This document shows, piece by piece, positions 10,988 to 20,088 of a stretch of 64,000 nt of DNA (position 1 is the stretch's first letter; the number at the start of each line of letters is the position of its first letter). The stretch is from Coriobacteriaceae bacterium EMTCatB1 (lineage in GTDB: Bacteria; Actinomycetota; Coriobacteriia; Anaerosomatales; Anaerosomataceae). Made by a program: the position numbers and the translations under genes. The notes beneath the pieces were generated by a model that did no database searches, was not told the DNA's origin, and saw only the letters and a list, made by a program, of their open reading frames with translations. Location of the stretch: contig BDLO01000001.1 in NCBI GenBank assembly GCA_001950395.1, forward strand, positions 248,001 to 312,000, written 5' to 3'.

Positions 10988-12124
10988 ATGATCATCGAAG
11001 ACCGTTCATCAGACATCGCTGAGCTGCGCCAGCGGCTCGAACGCATCGCCGAGTACCTGCACCTCGACGCCAAGCGCGACGAGATCGCCAAGCTCGAAGC
11101 TCAGGCGGCAGAGCCGGGCTTCTGGGACGACGCGAAGGCAGCGCAGACCGTGATGGCCAAGGCCGCTGCGCTTCGGGACGAGGTCGAGGAGCACGCTGAG
11201 CTCATGCGCGAGGTCGAGGAGATTGAAGTCGCGAACGAGCTCGCGGTCAGCGAAGAGGACGAAGAGCTCGCGAAAGAGACCGAATCGCGGTTGCGGCGTC
11301 TCGTCAAGCGCGTGGACGACCTCGAGCTCTCCTCGTGGTTCACGGGCGAGTTCGACCACGGGGACGCGATCGTGACGATCATCCCGGGTGCCGGTGGCCT
11401 CGAGGCCCAGGACTGGGCAGAGATGCTGCTCCGCATGCTCACGAAGTACGCGCAGTCTCGGAAGTGGAAGGTCGACCTCCACGAAGCGCCCGAGGGCGTC
11501 GAGATCGGGATCGACCGCGCCGTGTTCACTGTGCACGGCAAGAACGCTTACGGGATGCTGCAGTCGGAGGCGGGCGTGCATCGATTGGTCCGCATCTCGC
11601 CGACGGACGAGAAGAAGCGCCGCCAGACGACCTTCGCCAAAGTCGAGGTGCTGCCGGTCCTTCCCGACGAGGTCGAAGTGGAGATCAAAGAAGAGGACCT
11701 CCGAATCGACGTGTATCGCTCGAGCGGGCCGGGCGGCCAGTCCGTGAACACCACAGACTCAGCGGTGCGCATCACGCACCTCCCCACCGGCATCGTCGTC
11801 ACCTGCCAGAACGAGAAGAGCCAGCTCAAGAACAAAGAGACCGCGATGACCATCCTGCGCTCTCGGCTCTACGAGCTCGAGCAGGAGAGGCGCAGGCAAG
11901 AGATCGAAGCGCTCAAGGGAGAGAAGAAGGAGATCTCCTTCGGCAGCCAGATCCGCAGCTACGTGCTCTATCCGTACCAGCTCGTGAAGGACCTCCGCAC
12001 CGGCATCGAGACCAGCCAGGTCGATCGCGTGCTCGACGGCGAGATCGACGACTTCGTCGTCGGCTACCACCGCTGGCGGGTCGCGGAAGGCGCTCCTGTG
12101 GCCGTTGGAGGAGGCGAGGAGTGA
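10988..12124 (+). CDS. prfB: Peptide chain release factor 2
   Basis: 378 aa. RF2 recognises UAA/UGA in the ribosomal A site and releases the peptide. The catalytic GGQ is at 249-251 (SGPGGQSVNT). The anticodon-mimic tripeptide, SPF in typical RF2 (E. coli 205-207), is read here as S-P-T at 204-206 (ISPTDEKKRR). The gene is continuous around residue 25, so the programmed frameshift that autoregulates many prfB genes is absent. RF1-type P-x-T is not present and the surrounding sequence is RF2-like. ATG 10988 is preferred; its SD is weak. The stop overlaps the next start (GTGA). Confidence 0.95.
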   Translation: MIIEDRSSDIAELRQRLERIAEYLHLDAKRDEIAKLEAQAAEPGFWDDAKAAQTVMAKAAALRDEVEEHAELMREVEEIEVANELAVSEEDEELAKETESRLRRLVKRVDDLELSSWFTGEFDHGDAIVTIIPGAGGLEAQDWAEMLLRMLTKYAQSRKWKVDLHEAPEGVEIGIDRAVFTVHGKNAYGMLQSEAGVHRLVRISPTDEKKRRQTTFAKVEVLPVLPDEVEVEIKEEDLRIDVYRSSGPGGQSVNTTDSAVRITHLPTGIVVTCQNEKSQLKNKETAMTILRSRLYELEQERRRQEIEALKGEKKEISFGSQIRSYVLYPYQLVKDLRTGIETSQVDRVLDGEIDDFVVGYHRWRVAEGAPVAVGGGEE

Positions 12125-12876
12125 GGCTGCTCGCCGACCTCCACACGCACACCGTCGCCTCGGGGCATGCGTTCTCCACTGTCGGCGAGATCGCCAGCGC
12201 CGCCGCTGCGAAGGGCTTGGAGCTCGTGGCCATCACCGACCACGGGCCGGCGGTGCCTGGCGGGGCGCACCTGTGGCACTTCTGGAACAGCAGGACCATC
12301 CCGTCGGTGATGTCCGGCGTCCGCGTCTTGAAGGGCTGCGAGGCGAATCCGGTGGTGGACTCGGACAACGGGCTCGACATACCGGACGAGGTCCTCGCGG
12401 CTCTGGAGTTCGTGGCGGTCGGGCTTCACCCGGAGTGCGGCTACGACGGCAAGGACCGTGTTCGCAACACCGAGGCGCTGGTGCGCGCGATCTCGCATCC
12501 GCTCGTCGACATGATCACGCATCCGGGCAACGAGGAGGACTTCCCGGTCCACCTGGATGCCGTCATCGCAGCAGCGGTCGAGCACGGCGTCATCGTCGAG
12601 CTCAACAACTTCTCATTCGACGAGCGCAGCGGCAGGCATGCGACGCGCGACAGGGAGCGCGAGTTCGCGCAGGCGGCCTGCGACGCAGGTGCGTGGATCG
12701 CCATCGACTCGGACGCGCACATCCACACGCTGGTGGGCGAGGTCTCTGCTGCGATGGCGGTCGCAGAGGAGATCGGCGTTCCGCCTGAGCGCATCGTGAA
12801 TCGTGACGCAGCGAGCGTGCTCGAGTTCCTGAGCGCGCGGCGTGCGCGCAGCTGGCCTGCCAGCGGATCGAGGTGA
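12121..12876 (+). CDS. PHP-domain phosphoesterase, YcdX-like
   Basis: 251 aa, starting at GTG 12121, which overlaps the prfB stop by 4 bases. The metal-site signatures of PHP hydrolases are present: DLHTHT at residues 6-11, ITDHGP near 40, HPECG, HPGNEED, and a final SDAHIH. The family includes trinuclear-metal phosphatases such as E. coli YcdX; the substrate cannot be read from sequence. The next gene starts 4 bases after its stop, so it is probably co-transcribed with prfB and the YitT gene. Confidence 0.9.
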   Translation: MRLLADLHTHTVASGHAFSTVGEIASAAAAKGLELVAITDHGPAVPGGAHLWHFWNSRTIPSVMSGVRVLKGCEANPVVDSDNGLDIPDEVLAALEFVAVGLHPECGYDGKDRVRNTEALVRAISHPLVDMITHPGNEEDFPVHLDAVIAAAVEHGVIVELNNFSFDERSGRHATRDREREFAQAACDAGAWIAIDSDAHIHTLVGEVSAAMAVAEEIGVPPERIVNRDAASVLEFLSARRARSWPASGSR

Positions 12877-12880
12877 AGCG

Positions 12881-13783
12881 ATGGTCAAGCGCGTGCTGAG
12901 GAGAGTGGCGCCGAGCGAGGTGCTCAAGAGCAGGAGGGTCCGCGACTACGTTCTTATGACGATCGGCATCGTCATCACGGCGTGGGCTCTCGACGCGTTC
13001 CTCATCCCGAACAAGCTCGCCGCGGGCGGCGTATCCGGCTTGGCGACCGTGCTCTACTACACCTTCAAGGACTACGGCGTCGTGATACCTGTCGGCGTGC
13101 AGATGCTGGCCATGAACGCAGTGCTGCTCGTCATCGCCGTTTTCGCCCGAGGTTGGCGTTACGGAGCGAAGACGATCTACGGCATGATCGCGCTTTCCGT
13201 TGCAGTCGATGCGCTTGCGCCGTTCACCCCGCACCTCGCGGCCGACGACCGGCTCCTGGCGGTTCTGTACGGCGGCGCGATCACGGGCATCGGCATGGGT
13301 CTGGTCTTCAAGGCGCGCGGCAACACCGGCGGCACGGACATCGTGGCGCAGCTGCTCGCCGATCGCACGAACTTCGGCGTCGGCCAGATGCTGCTTGCCG
13401 CCGACGCAGTCGTGACGCTCGCCGCCGCGCTGAAGTTCGGGCCCGACCTTGCGCTCTACGGCGCAGTCGCCGTCGTGGTGGGTGGTCGCGTGATCGACCT
13501 CGTGCAGGAGGGCCTGTCGGTGGACAAGGCTGCGTTCATCATCTCGGACAGCTCTGACGAGATCGCGGACGCGGTGCTGAACCAGCTCGGGCGAGGCGCG
13601 ACGGGTCTCAAAGGGCGCGGCCTGTACTCGGGGACTGAGCGCGAAGTAGTGATGACGGTGGTGTCACGGCGAGAGCTCGACTCTCTCAAAGCGCTCGTGT
13701 ACGCCGCCGACCCTGACGCATTCCTGGTGATCGCGGACGTGCACGAGACGCTCGGTGAGGGATTCAAAGAGATTGGAGCGTGA
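12881..13783 (+). CDS. YitT family membrane protein
   Basis: 300 aa, ATG 12881 with GAGGTGA just upstream. Five to six membrane segments with ALDAFLIPNKLAAGGVSGLA and GIGMGLVFKARGNTGGTDI are family hallmarks. A cytoplasmic DUF2179 domain (about residues 220-295, VSRRELDSLKALVYAADPDA) follows. YitT proteins are conserved in Gram-positive bacteria but their transport substrate is unknown. It ends 4 bases before the transketolase start. Confidence 0.9.
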   Translation: MVKRVLRRVAPSEVLKSRRVRDYVLMTIGIVITAWALDAFLIPNKLAAGGVSGLATVLYYTFKDYGVVIPVGVQMLAMNAVLLVIAVFARGWRYGAKTIYGMIALSVAVDALAPFTPHLAADDRLLAVLYGGAITGIGMGLVFKARGNTGGTDIVAQLLADRTNFGVGQMLLAADAVVTLAAALKFGPDLALYGAVAVVVGGRVIDLVQEGLSVDKAAFIISDSSDEIADAVLNQLGRGATGLKGRGLYSGTEREVVMTVVSRRELDSLKALVYAADPDAFLVIADVHETLGEGFKEIGA

Positions 13784-13787
13784 GCAG

Positions 13788-14651
13788 GTGACGAGAACCT
13801 GGCAGACGGCCGACGTCGGCGCGGTCGAAGAGCTGGCCCGGGGCATGCGGTGCGACATCGTCGAGATGCTCGCAGAGGCCGGTTCAGGGCACCCAGGAGG
13901 GTCGCTTTCTGCGGCGGACATCGTCGCGGTGCTGTACGGGGCGGTGCTCCGGCACGACCCCGCGCGTCCCGACGATCCCGATCGCGATCGGTTCGTGCTC
14001 TCGAAGGGCCACGCCGCTCCCGTGCTGTACGCTGCGCTCGCGCGGACCGGCTACTTCGGAAGAGACCACCTCAAGACTCTCCGCAAGCTCGGCTCGATGC
14101 TCCAAGGGCATCCGGACAGCACCAAGACGCCGGGGGTCGAGATCTCGACGGGTTCGCTCGGGCAGGGCCTGGCCGTCTCGAACGGCATGGCGCTCGCGCT
14201 TCGGCGCGACGGTCGGACGGGCCCCACCGTGTTCTGCCTGCTTGGTGACGGAGAGCTCCAGGAGGGCGAGGTGTGGGAAGCGGCGATGTTCGCGCCCCAT
14301 CACGGCCTGACGAACGTCGTGGCGATCGTCGACCATAATGGCCTGCAGATCGACGGCGCGTGCAGCGAGGTGATGTGCCTCGGGGACATCGCGCAGAAGT
14401 TCCGAGCGTTCGGGTGGGACGCGGTCGAGTGCGACGGGCACGACGTTCCTGGCTTGCTGGAGACCCTCGGCACGGCTCGGGAGCGCGCCGAGGCAGCCGG
14501 CCGGCCGGCCGCAGTGGTCTGCCACACCGTCAAGGGCAAGGGAGTGTCGTTCATGGAGGGCAACGCCGACTGGCACGGGAAGGCCCCGAATCGCGAGGAG
14601 GCGGCGGCGGCCCTGGCGGAGCTCAGGTGTTCCGAGGAGGTGGCAAAGTGA
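13788..14651 (+). CDS. Transketolase, N-terminal subunit
   Basis: 287 aa, GTG 13788. Carries the thiamine-diphosphate pyrophosphate-binding half: GSGHPGGSLSAADI near the start, the KGHAAP loop, and GDGELQEGEVWEA with the Mg-binding DG...N pattern. It transfers two-carbon units between sugar phosphates in the non-oxidative pentose phosphate pathway, as a heteromer with the next gene product. Split transketolases are common in archaea and in Clostridia and Actinomycetota. Its TGA overlaps the GTG of the C-terminal subunit. Confidence 0.95.
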   Translation: MTRTWQTADVGAVEELARGMRCDIVEMLAEAGSGHPGGSLSAADIVAVLYGAVLRHDPARPDDPDRDRFVLSKGHAAPVLYAALARTGYFGRDHLKTLRKLGSMLQGHPDSTKTPGVEISTGSLGQGLAVSNGMALALRRDGRTGPTVFCLLGDGELQEGEVWEAAMFAPHHGLTNVVAIVDHNGLQIDGACSEVMCLGDIAQKFRAFGWDAVECDGHDVPGLLETLGTARERAEAAGRPAAVVCHTVKGKGVSFMEGNADWHGKAPNREEAAAALAELRCSEEVAK

Positions 14652-15586
14652 GCGAGAAGCGCGCCACCCGCGAGGCATACGGCCCGACGCTCGTCGAGCT
14701 CGTCCGCGAGGGCTTCGACGTCGTGGTCGTCGAAGCGGACCTGTCGAAGTCCACGACGACGGCGAAGTTCGCGGCGGCGTACCCGGACCGCTTCTTCAAC
14801 ACCGGCGTGGCCGAGCAGAACATGATCGGCACGGCTGCCGGGCTCGCAGCGGCAGGCAAGGTGGCGTTCACCGGCTCGTTCGCGGTCTTCGCCACCGGGC
14901 GTGCGTACGACCAGATCCGCAACACGGTGTGCTACTCGAAGCTCGACGTGAAGATCGCGCCGACGCACGCGGGCATCACCGTCGGACCGGACGGCGGCAG
15001 CCACCAGATGCTCGAGGACATCGCGCTCATGCGCGTGCTTCCCGGCATGCGAGTGCTCGTGCCTGCAGACGCCAATGCGGCGGCCTCCGCGATACGGCTC
15101 GCCGCCTCGACCCCAGGGCCGTTCTACGTGCGTCTCGGCCGCGCCGCCGTCCCGGTGTTGTATCCCGACGGCGTCGAGGTCGCCGTGGGCAAGGCGACCG
15201 TCTTGCGTGAGGGCACTGACGTCACGATCGCCGCGTGCGGCGTGATGGTGGCCGAGGCGCTTGCGGCAGCGGACGCTCTCGCGCACGACGGCATCAGTGC
15301 TGAGGTCATCGACGTCTTCTCGATAAAGCCGCTCGACGAAGAGACGCTGCTCGCTTCGGCTCTGAAGACAGGCGCCGTCGTGACGGCCGAAGAGCACTCC
15401 GTGATCGGCGGGCTTGGGTCGGCGGTCGCCGAGCTGCTTTCCGAACGCGCACCGGCGCGCATGCGCCGGGTCGGCGTGCGCGACTCGTTCGGGACGTCCG
15501 GGGAGCCCGCCGAGCTCATGGCGCACTATGGGCTTACCTCCGAGCACATCGCGGATGCCGCGCGCGGACTCGTGCGCGGAGAGTGA
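14648..15586 (+). CDS. Transketolase, C-terminal subunit
   Basis: 312 aa, starting GTG 14648 inside the stop of the N-terminal gene (GTGA overlap), which points to coupled 1:1 synthesis. Contains the pyrimidine-binding domain with the catalytic Glu in NTGVAEQNMIG and FTGSFAVFATGRAYDQIRN, and the C-terminal transketolase domain (DVFSIKPLDEETLL, EEHSVIGGLGSAVAE). Together with the upstream subunit it makes the complete enzyme. Confidence 0.95.
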   Translation: MSEKRATREAYGPTLVELVREGFDVVVVEADLSKSTTTAKFAAAYPDRFFNTGVAEQNMIGTAAGLAAAGKVAFTGSFAVFATGRAYDQIRNTVCYSKLDVKIAPTHAGITVGPDGGSHQMLEDIALMRVLPGMRVLVPADANAAASAIRLAASTPGPFYVRLGRAAVPVLYPDGVEVAVGKATVLREGTDVTIAACGVMVAEALAAADALAHDGISAEVIDVFSIKPLDEETLLASALKTGAVVTAEEHSVIGGLGSAVAELLSERAPARMRRVGVRDSFGTSGEPAELMAHYGLTSEHIADAARGLVRGE

Positions 15587-15644
15587 ATCTGCCGTAGCGC
15601 CGTGGTAACAAAGGCGCTCGCCGCCGTGGGTTTGGCAAGGCGTC

Positions 15645-15653
15645 TGCTAGAAT
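15645..15653 (+). promoter_or_regulatory. Extended -10 promoter of ftsEX-ctpA
   Basis: TGCTAGAAT, 36 bases before the ftsE ATG. TTGGCA at 15632-15637 is only 10 bp away, too close to be the -35. Confidence 0.6.
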
Positions 15654-15689
15654 ATCGCGGGAATCGTCGCCGATAGATGGAGCACCCAC

Positions 15690-16376
15690 ATGATATCGAT
15701 GCGGAACGTCAGCAAGACGTACGTCGCTGACAAGCCCGCGCTGTCCGATGTGAACGTCGAGATCGGCCAGGGAGAGTTCGTGTTCCTGGTCGGTCACTCG
15801 GGATCCGGCAAGTCCACGTTCATCAAGCTGTTGCTTCGCGAGATCCTGCCCACCACCGGGCAGATCATCGTGGCTGGCCAGGACCTCGTCAGGATGAAGA
15901 GCTGGAAGGTCCCGTACCTGCGGCGCAACATCGGCTGCGTGTTCCAGGACTTCAAGCTGTTGCCGAACAAGACCGCGTACGAGAACGTGGCGTTCGCGCT
16001 CGAGGTCATCGGTCGGAGCAAGCACGTCATCAGGACGCAAGTCCCCGAGGTGCTCCGGCTCGTCGGCCTCGAAGACAAGATGCACTCGTATCCGGACGAG
16101 CTCTCCGGAGGCGAGCAGCAGCGCGTGTCCATCGCGAGGGCGTTCGTCAATCGGCCGCCGCTTCTGCTCGCGGACGAGCCGACCGGCAACCTCGACCCCG
16201 CGACCTCGCTCGGCATCATGAGCTTGCTCTCGCGCATCAACAAGACCGGCACGACCGTGCTGGTCGCCACGCACGACAGAGAGATGGTGGACTCGCTGCG
16301 CCGGCGCGTCATCGCGCTCGAGAACGGCCGCATAATCCGCGACCAGGACCGGGGGGTGTACGGCGATGGCGATTAA
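15690..16376 (+). CDS. ftsE: Cell division ATP-binding protein FtsE
   Basis: 228 aa. ABC ATPase with Walker [10 protein letters not shown], signature [14 protein letters not shown], Walker [13 protein letters not shown] and the H-loop ATHDREMV. With FtsX it forms the FtsEX complex at the division site, which drives a periplasmic or cell-wall hydrolase through ATP turnover. It overlaps ftsX by 11 bases. Confidence 0.96.
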   Translation: MISMRNVSKTYVADKPALSDVNVEIGQGEFVFLVGHSGSGKSTFIKLLLREILPTTGQIIVAGQDLVRMKSWKVPYLRRNIGCVFQDFKLLPNKTAYENVAFALEVIGRSKHVIRTQVPEVLRLVGLEDKMHSYPDELSGGEQQRVSIARAFVNRPPLLLADEPTGNLDPATSLGIMSLLSRINKTGTTVLVATHDREMVDSLRRRVIALENGRIIRDQDRGVYGDGD

Positions 16377-17280
16377 CGTCGGCTACTTCGTGAAAGAGTC
16401 GCTCACGAGCTTCCGCCGCAACTGGGTCATGAGCCTCGGTGCGGTCATCACGATCTACCTCTCGCTTCTGCTCGTCGGCGTGTCTGTCGGCGGCTCGATG
16501 ATCGCCGGGCAGATTGTGAAGAGCGTCGAGCAGAAGGTCTCCATCAGGATCTTCCTGAAAGACGGCGCCGCACCCGAAGACGTGAGCAAGCTGCAGGCGG
16601 ACCTGCAGGCGGATCCAAGGGTGAAGACCGTCAAGTACACGAGCAAGGAAGAGGCGTTCGAGGAGTTCAAGAAGTCGTACTCGTCAAGCCCGGAGATGGT
16701 CGAGCAGCTGAGCGTCAACCCGTTCCCGGCGTCGCTGGACGTCGAGACGAAGAAGCCCCAAGACGTCCCAGCGCTCGCTGAGAGCATCAAGGGCAACCAG
16801 ACGTTCCTCAAGGTGTGCGATCGTCCTGACGACCCCGCGCGCTCGATCCGCTACGGCAAGGAGTGGGTGAACCGGCTGTTCTCGTTCACCCGGATCCTGC
16901 GGCTCGTCGGCGTGCTGTTCATCATCATGCTTGCCGTGATCAGCCTTATCTTCATCAACAACACGATCCGGCTCGCGATTTACGCGCGCCGCAAGGAGAT
17001 CGGCATCATGCGGCTGGTGGGAGCGTCCAACTGGTTCATCCGCATGCCGTTCTTGCTTGAGGGTCTGCTCCAGAGTCTCGTCGGCGCGCTGCTGGCGCTC
17101 GCGTCCCTCGCGACGTTCCAAATCGTGGCCATGCCGCGCATACAAGAAGCCGTGCCGTTCCTGCCGCTTTCGCTGCCGTCCGGCGCTTCGCTCCAGATCG
17201 CGCTCGTTCTCATCATCGGCGGCGCGATCATCGGTCTGACCGGCTCGGCGTTCGCTCTTCGCAGATACCTGAAGGTGTAG
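16366..17280 (+). CDS. ftsX: Cell division protein FtsX
   Basis: 304 aa. One membrane segment near residue 25-45, an extracellular domain of about 120 residues ([19 protein letters not shown] onward), and three C-terminal membrane segments with [20 protein letters not shown], the FtsX signature loop. The permease-like partner of FtsE transmits ATPase-driven movement to cell-wall hydrolases. Confidence 0.95.
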   Translation: MAINVGYFVKESLTSFRRNWVMSLGAVITIYLSLLLVGVSVGGSMIAGQIVKSVEQKVSIRIFLKDGAAPEDVSKLQADLQADPRVKTVKYTSKEEAFEEFKKSYSSSPEMVEQLSVNPFPASLDVETKKPQDVPALAESIKGNQTFLKVCDRPDDPARSIRYGKEWVNRLFSFTRILRLVGVLFIIMLAVISLIFINNTIRLAIYARRKEIGIMRLVGASNWFIRMPFLLEGLLQSLVGALLALASLATFQIVAMPRIQEAVPFLPLSLPSGASLQIALVLIIGGAIIGLTGSAFALRRYLKV

Positions 17281-17285
17281 GTTCC

Positions 17286-18473
17286 ATGAACAAGGTCTTG
17301 AGCCGGGCGACCGTCGTCGTCCTCGCCGTATCGGGGCTCCTTCTGGCGTTCGCGGGTGGTTTGTACGTCGGCAGGAGAGCACCGGCGGTCGACGTGCCCG
17401 TGGTCGGAGAAGCGCAGCCCACGCCCGTGAATGCCGCTCGGGAAGTCCGCAACATCATCATGCGCGAAGCGCTGAAGCCATCCAGCGACGAGTCCATGGC
17501 TGCTGGCGTCGCGAAAGGGATGGTGGAGTCGCTGGACGACCCGTACGCGATGTACTTCGACAAACAGCACTACAAGTACTTCCAGGAGCAGACAGACGGC
17601 GCGTTCTACGGCATCGGCATCACGATCTCCGACCGAGACGGGCAGCCCTACGTGGTGAGCGTGCTGCCGGGGACTCCCGCCGAGAAGGCGGGGCTGAAGC
17701 CCGACGATGAGATCGTCTCGATCGACGGCGTCAAGCGCGAGAAGTGGGATCTCGACGAGGTCGTGCGGCGTATCCGCGGAGAGGAAGGCACGCAGGTCAC
17801 CATCGAGATCCGGCGTAAGGGCTCGAAGTCGCTCCTCAAGTTCACCATCACGCGTGCGCGCATCGAGGTGCCGAACACCGAGAAGGAGCTCGTCGACGGG
17901 ACCGTCGGCTACGTTCGCCTCTACACGTTCAACGAGCGTGCAGCAGAGGACATAGCTGCTGCGATCGACGATCTCACGAACAAAGGCGCCAAGGGTTTCG
18001 TCATCGACCTTCGCGACAACCCAGGCGGGCTGCTGAATGAATCGGTGGACGTGCTCTCGCTCTTCGTGAAGGACGGCGTCGCTGTGACCGTCGACGCGCG
18101 CAATCCCAAGGACGACGAAGTCTTCCGGGTAAGCGGCCGCACCATAACGGACGCACCGCTCGTGCTGCTCGTCAACGAGAACTCTGCGTCGGCGAGCGAG
18201 ATCGTGGCCGGCGCGCTCCAGGACTACGGGCGCGCCAAACTGGTGGGGGTAAAGACGTTCGGCAAGGGCAGCGTGCAGCAGATCGAGCCTTTGAGCTTCG
18301 GCGGCGCCATCAAGCTCACGATCGCGCACTACCTCACGCCGAAGGGCCGTTCGATCGACAAGGTGGGCGTCACGCCGGACGTGGTCGTCAAGATGGACCC
18401 GAAAGACGAAGCCGACAAGGCGACCGACGTCCAGCTCAAGCGGGCGATCGAGGAGCTCAAGAAGCTGCTGTAA
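17286..18473 (+). CDS. Carboxyl-terminal processing protease, S41 family
   Basis: 395 aa, ATG 17286. An N-terminal membrane anchor or signal (residues 8-28), a PDZ domain (about 90-175, with GTPAEKAGLKPDDEIVSIDG) and an S41 peptidase domain with the Ser/Lys dyad in NENSASASEI and FGKGSVQQ. It is an extracytoplasmic protease. It lies 5 bases after ftsX, where other Gram-positives place a wall hydrolase or a CtpA, so a link to division is plausible (inference). Confidence 0.93.
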   Translation: MNKVLSRATVVVLAVSGLLLAFAGGLYVGRRAPAVDVPVVGEAQPTPVNAAREVRNIIMREALKPSSDESMAAGVAKGMVESLDDPYAMYFDKQHYKYFQEQTDGAFYGIGITISDRDGQPYVVSVLPGTPAEKAGLKPDDEIVSIDGVKREKWDLDEVVRRIRGEEGTQVTIEIRRKGSKSLLKFTITRARIEVPNTEKELVDGTVGYVRLYTFNERAAEDIAAAIDDLTNKGAKGFVIDLRDNPGGLLNESVDVLSLFVKDGVAVTVDARNPKDDEVFRVSGRTITDAPLVLLVNENSASASEIVAGALQDYGRAKLVGVKTFGKGSVQQIEPLSFGGAIKLTIAHYLTPKGRSIDKVGVTPDVVVKMDPKDEADKATDVQLKRAIEELKKLL

Positions 18474-18512
18474 GCCCGCGTCACGCAGAGCGCCCCAGTG
18501 TCGTCGCCAATC

Positions 18513-19448
18513 TTATCCTTCGTCGCGGTCGCTCACGTCAGCCAGCTTGTCTTCAGCCGTGCGCTGCCCGCGCGCTGCGCGTTCTACGCGGACGATCCTC
18601 CACGGGCGTCCGGGCGCCGTGGTGAGGTGCACCGGGGTGGGCGTGGTCCAGCCGCGCTTCACGGCAAGTATGCGGACGACGAGCGTGGTGGCGGCCGCGA
18701 CAACGAGGCCGACCGGCTTGATGAAGTGCAGGTATGCGACCAAGAAGACGTAGAGCGACGAGCCGAGGAACGCGGCGGTCGCCGACAGCGTGCCTGGGCG
18801 CATGATCTGCGGTGTCTCGCCACAGAGCACGTCACGGATCATGCCTCCGCCGACGCTGGTGATGACGCCTAAGAGGATCGCCGGCAGCACGTTGAGTCCT
18901 GCGCTCAGCGCCTTGTCTGCGCCGACCACGGCGAACAGGCCCAAGGAGAGCGCGTCGAGGTAGAGGAACGGCCCTTTGAGCCGCCGATACAGGGGCGAGA
19001 AGAAGAAGCCGAACACCGCCGCCAGGAGCGCGGCCGCAAGCAGCCACCAGTGCTGGAACGCAGCGATGCCGTGCTTCTGCAACAGCACGTCGCGCACGAT
19101 GCCGCCGCCGAGCGCGTTGGCAATGGCGAGCGTGACCATTCCCGAGATGTCCATCCGGCGCTCGTCAGCGTGCACGGCCCCAGAAAGCCCGCCGATGAAC
19201 GCCGCCGTGACCTCGTAGAAGAGCGGGACCCTGACGACGGTCTCCGAGATCGGCGTCGTCGTCGTGACGCTGGACGGCAGGGCGCTCGCGACGATGCTCG
19301 GCACGACCGTGGTGATGATGGCTGCGAGGTCCGTCGGCTCGACCGAGCTCGTTGCAGCGGCGGCGCCAGTGGCCGCCACGGCTCCCGTGGCGGCGGCACT
19401 GGCGGCGACTGTCGAGACGAGCGATGCGAGCACGGCAGGATGCTCCAA
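18513..19448 (-). CDS. TRIC/UPF0126 family membrane protein with long N-terminal extension
   Basis: 311 aa if it starts at TTG 19448. The core from about residue 75 has two three-helix repeats (GGLSGAVHADERRMDISGMV, then LGLFAVVGADKALSAG), each followed by a Gly-rich kink (GGGIVRDVL, GGGMIRDVL). That is the trimeric cation-channel-like fold also found in YadS/YicG glycine-related transporters. Substrate unknown. The first 75 residues are Ala/Thr/Val-rich and unusual for the family; no SD supports this start, so the true start may differ. It converges with ctpA 40 bases away. Confidence 0.8.
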   Translation of the reverse strand: MEHPAVLASLVSTVAASAAATGAVAATGAAAATSSVEPTDLAAIITTVVPSIVASALPSSVTTTTPISETVVRVPLFYEVTAAFIGGLSGAVHADERRMDISGMVTLAIANALGGGIVRDVLLQKHGIAAFQHWWLLAAALLAAVFGFFFSPLYRRLKGPFLYLDALSLGLFAVVGADKALSAGLNVLPAILLGVITSVGGGMIRDVLCGETPQIMRPGTLSATAAFLGSSLYVFLVAYLHFIKPVGLVVAAATTLVVRILAVKRGWTTPTPVHLTTAPGRPWRIVRVERAARGQRTAEDKLADVSDRDEG

Positions 19449-19569
19449 GTCCGGAGAGGACGATCCCTCGCATCAGTATGCGCCTACAAGCGCAGATGAT
19501 GCAGATCTTGTGACCGCTCTGTTGAGAGCGCCGGCTGGACGCGCGCTGCGCGCGTGCCGTGCGAACGCG

Positions 19570-20001
19570 CTAGAAGGGCAGGTCGTCGTCCTCGTCGTCG
19601 TCGAACCGCGCTCTGAGCGCGATGTCGAAGGACTCCTCCATGATGCGGCCGGCGGCGCGCTGCTCGCGTTGCTGCGGCTCCTCGGTGACGCGCATCTCGA
19701 GCTGGACGCCCTCGTCGCCCACGAGCGTGAAGACGGTCTCGTCTTCGCTGACCTCCTCGAAGGTGAGGTACCGGAAGCTTGCGACGTTCAAGAACAAGCA
19801 GCCGTTGACCAGCATGGTCGACGACTCGGGGTCCGCCATGAGCTTCACGAGGGTGGCGCGACCCGTGTTCATGGGCTGGCCGTCGACGACGTAGGCGTAG
19901 TCGAACGTCTCGACGGTCTCAAGCGCGCGGATCATGTCACGGAGTTCGGTGACGGTGCCGGTGCCGATGAGGCAGGGAGCGAGCTCCCTTTGCTGTCGCA
20001 T
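19570..20001 (-). CDS. Hypothetical acidic protein
   Basis: 143 aa. ATG at 20001 is chosen because TTTGGAGAG lies 3-10 bases upstream on this strand; a GTG at 20019 precedes that SD. No signal peptide or membrane segment. The C-terminal tail is very acidic (DDDEDDDLPF), a pattern seen in proteins that bind basic partners. I recognise no family. Its own extended -10 promoter (20044-20052) is divergent from rnr. Confidence 0.65.
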   Translation of the reverse strand: MRQQRELAPCLIGTGTVTELRDMIRALETVETFDYAYVVDGQPMNTGRATLVKLMADPESSTMLVNGCLFLNVASFRYLTFEEVSEDETVFTLVGDEGVQLEMRVTEEPQQREQRAAGRIMEESFDIALRARFDDDEDDDLPF

Positions 20002-20043
20002 GTGCTCTCCAAAGTCCACAGGTGTAGAGTTGCACCTGCGTGG

Positions 20044-20052
20044 ATTCTACCA
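20044..20052 (-). promoter_or_regulatory. Extended -10 promoter of the acidic hypothetical gene
   Basis: Read on the minus strand, TGGTAGAAT matches the extended -10 pattern found elsewhere in the window, 43 bases upstream of the ATG at 20001. Confidence 0.5.
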
Positions 20053-20088
20053 CGCCGGGTCTGACATCGAACAGGCGAAGGGGGCAGT

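Noticed and set aside
10988-11110. Programmed +1 frameshift in prfB
   Set aside because: The frame is continuous through the region where the in-frame UGA is normally found.
15632-15653. TTGGCA as -35 of the ftsE promoter
   Set aside because: The spacer to TAGAAT is only 10 bp; the extended -10 explains the promoter better.
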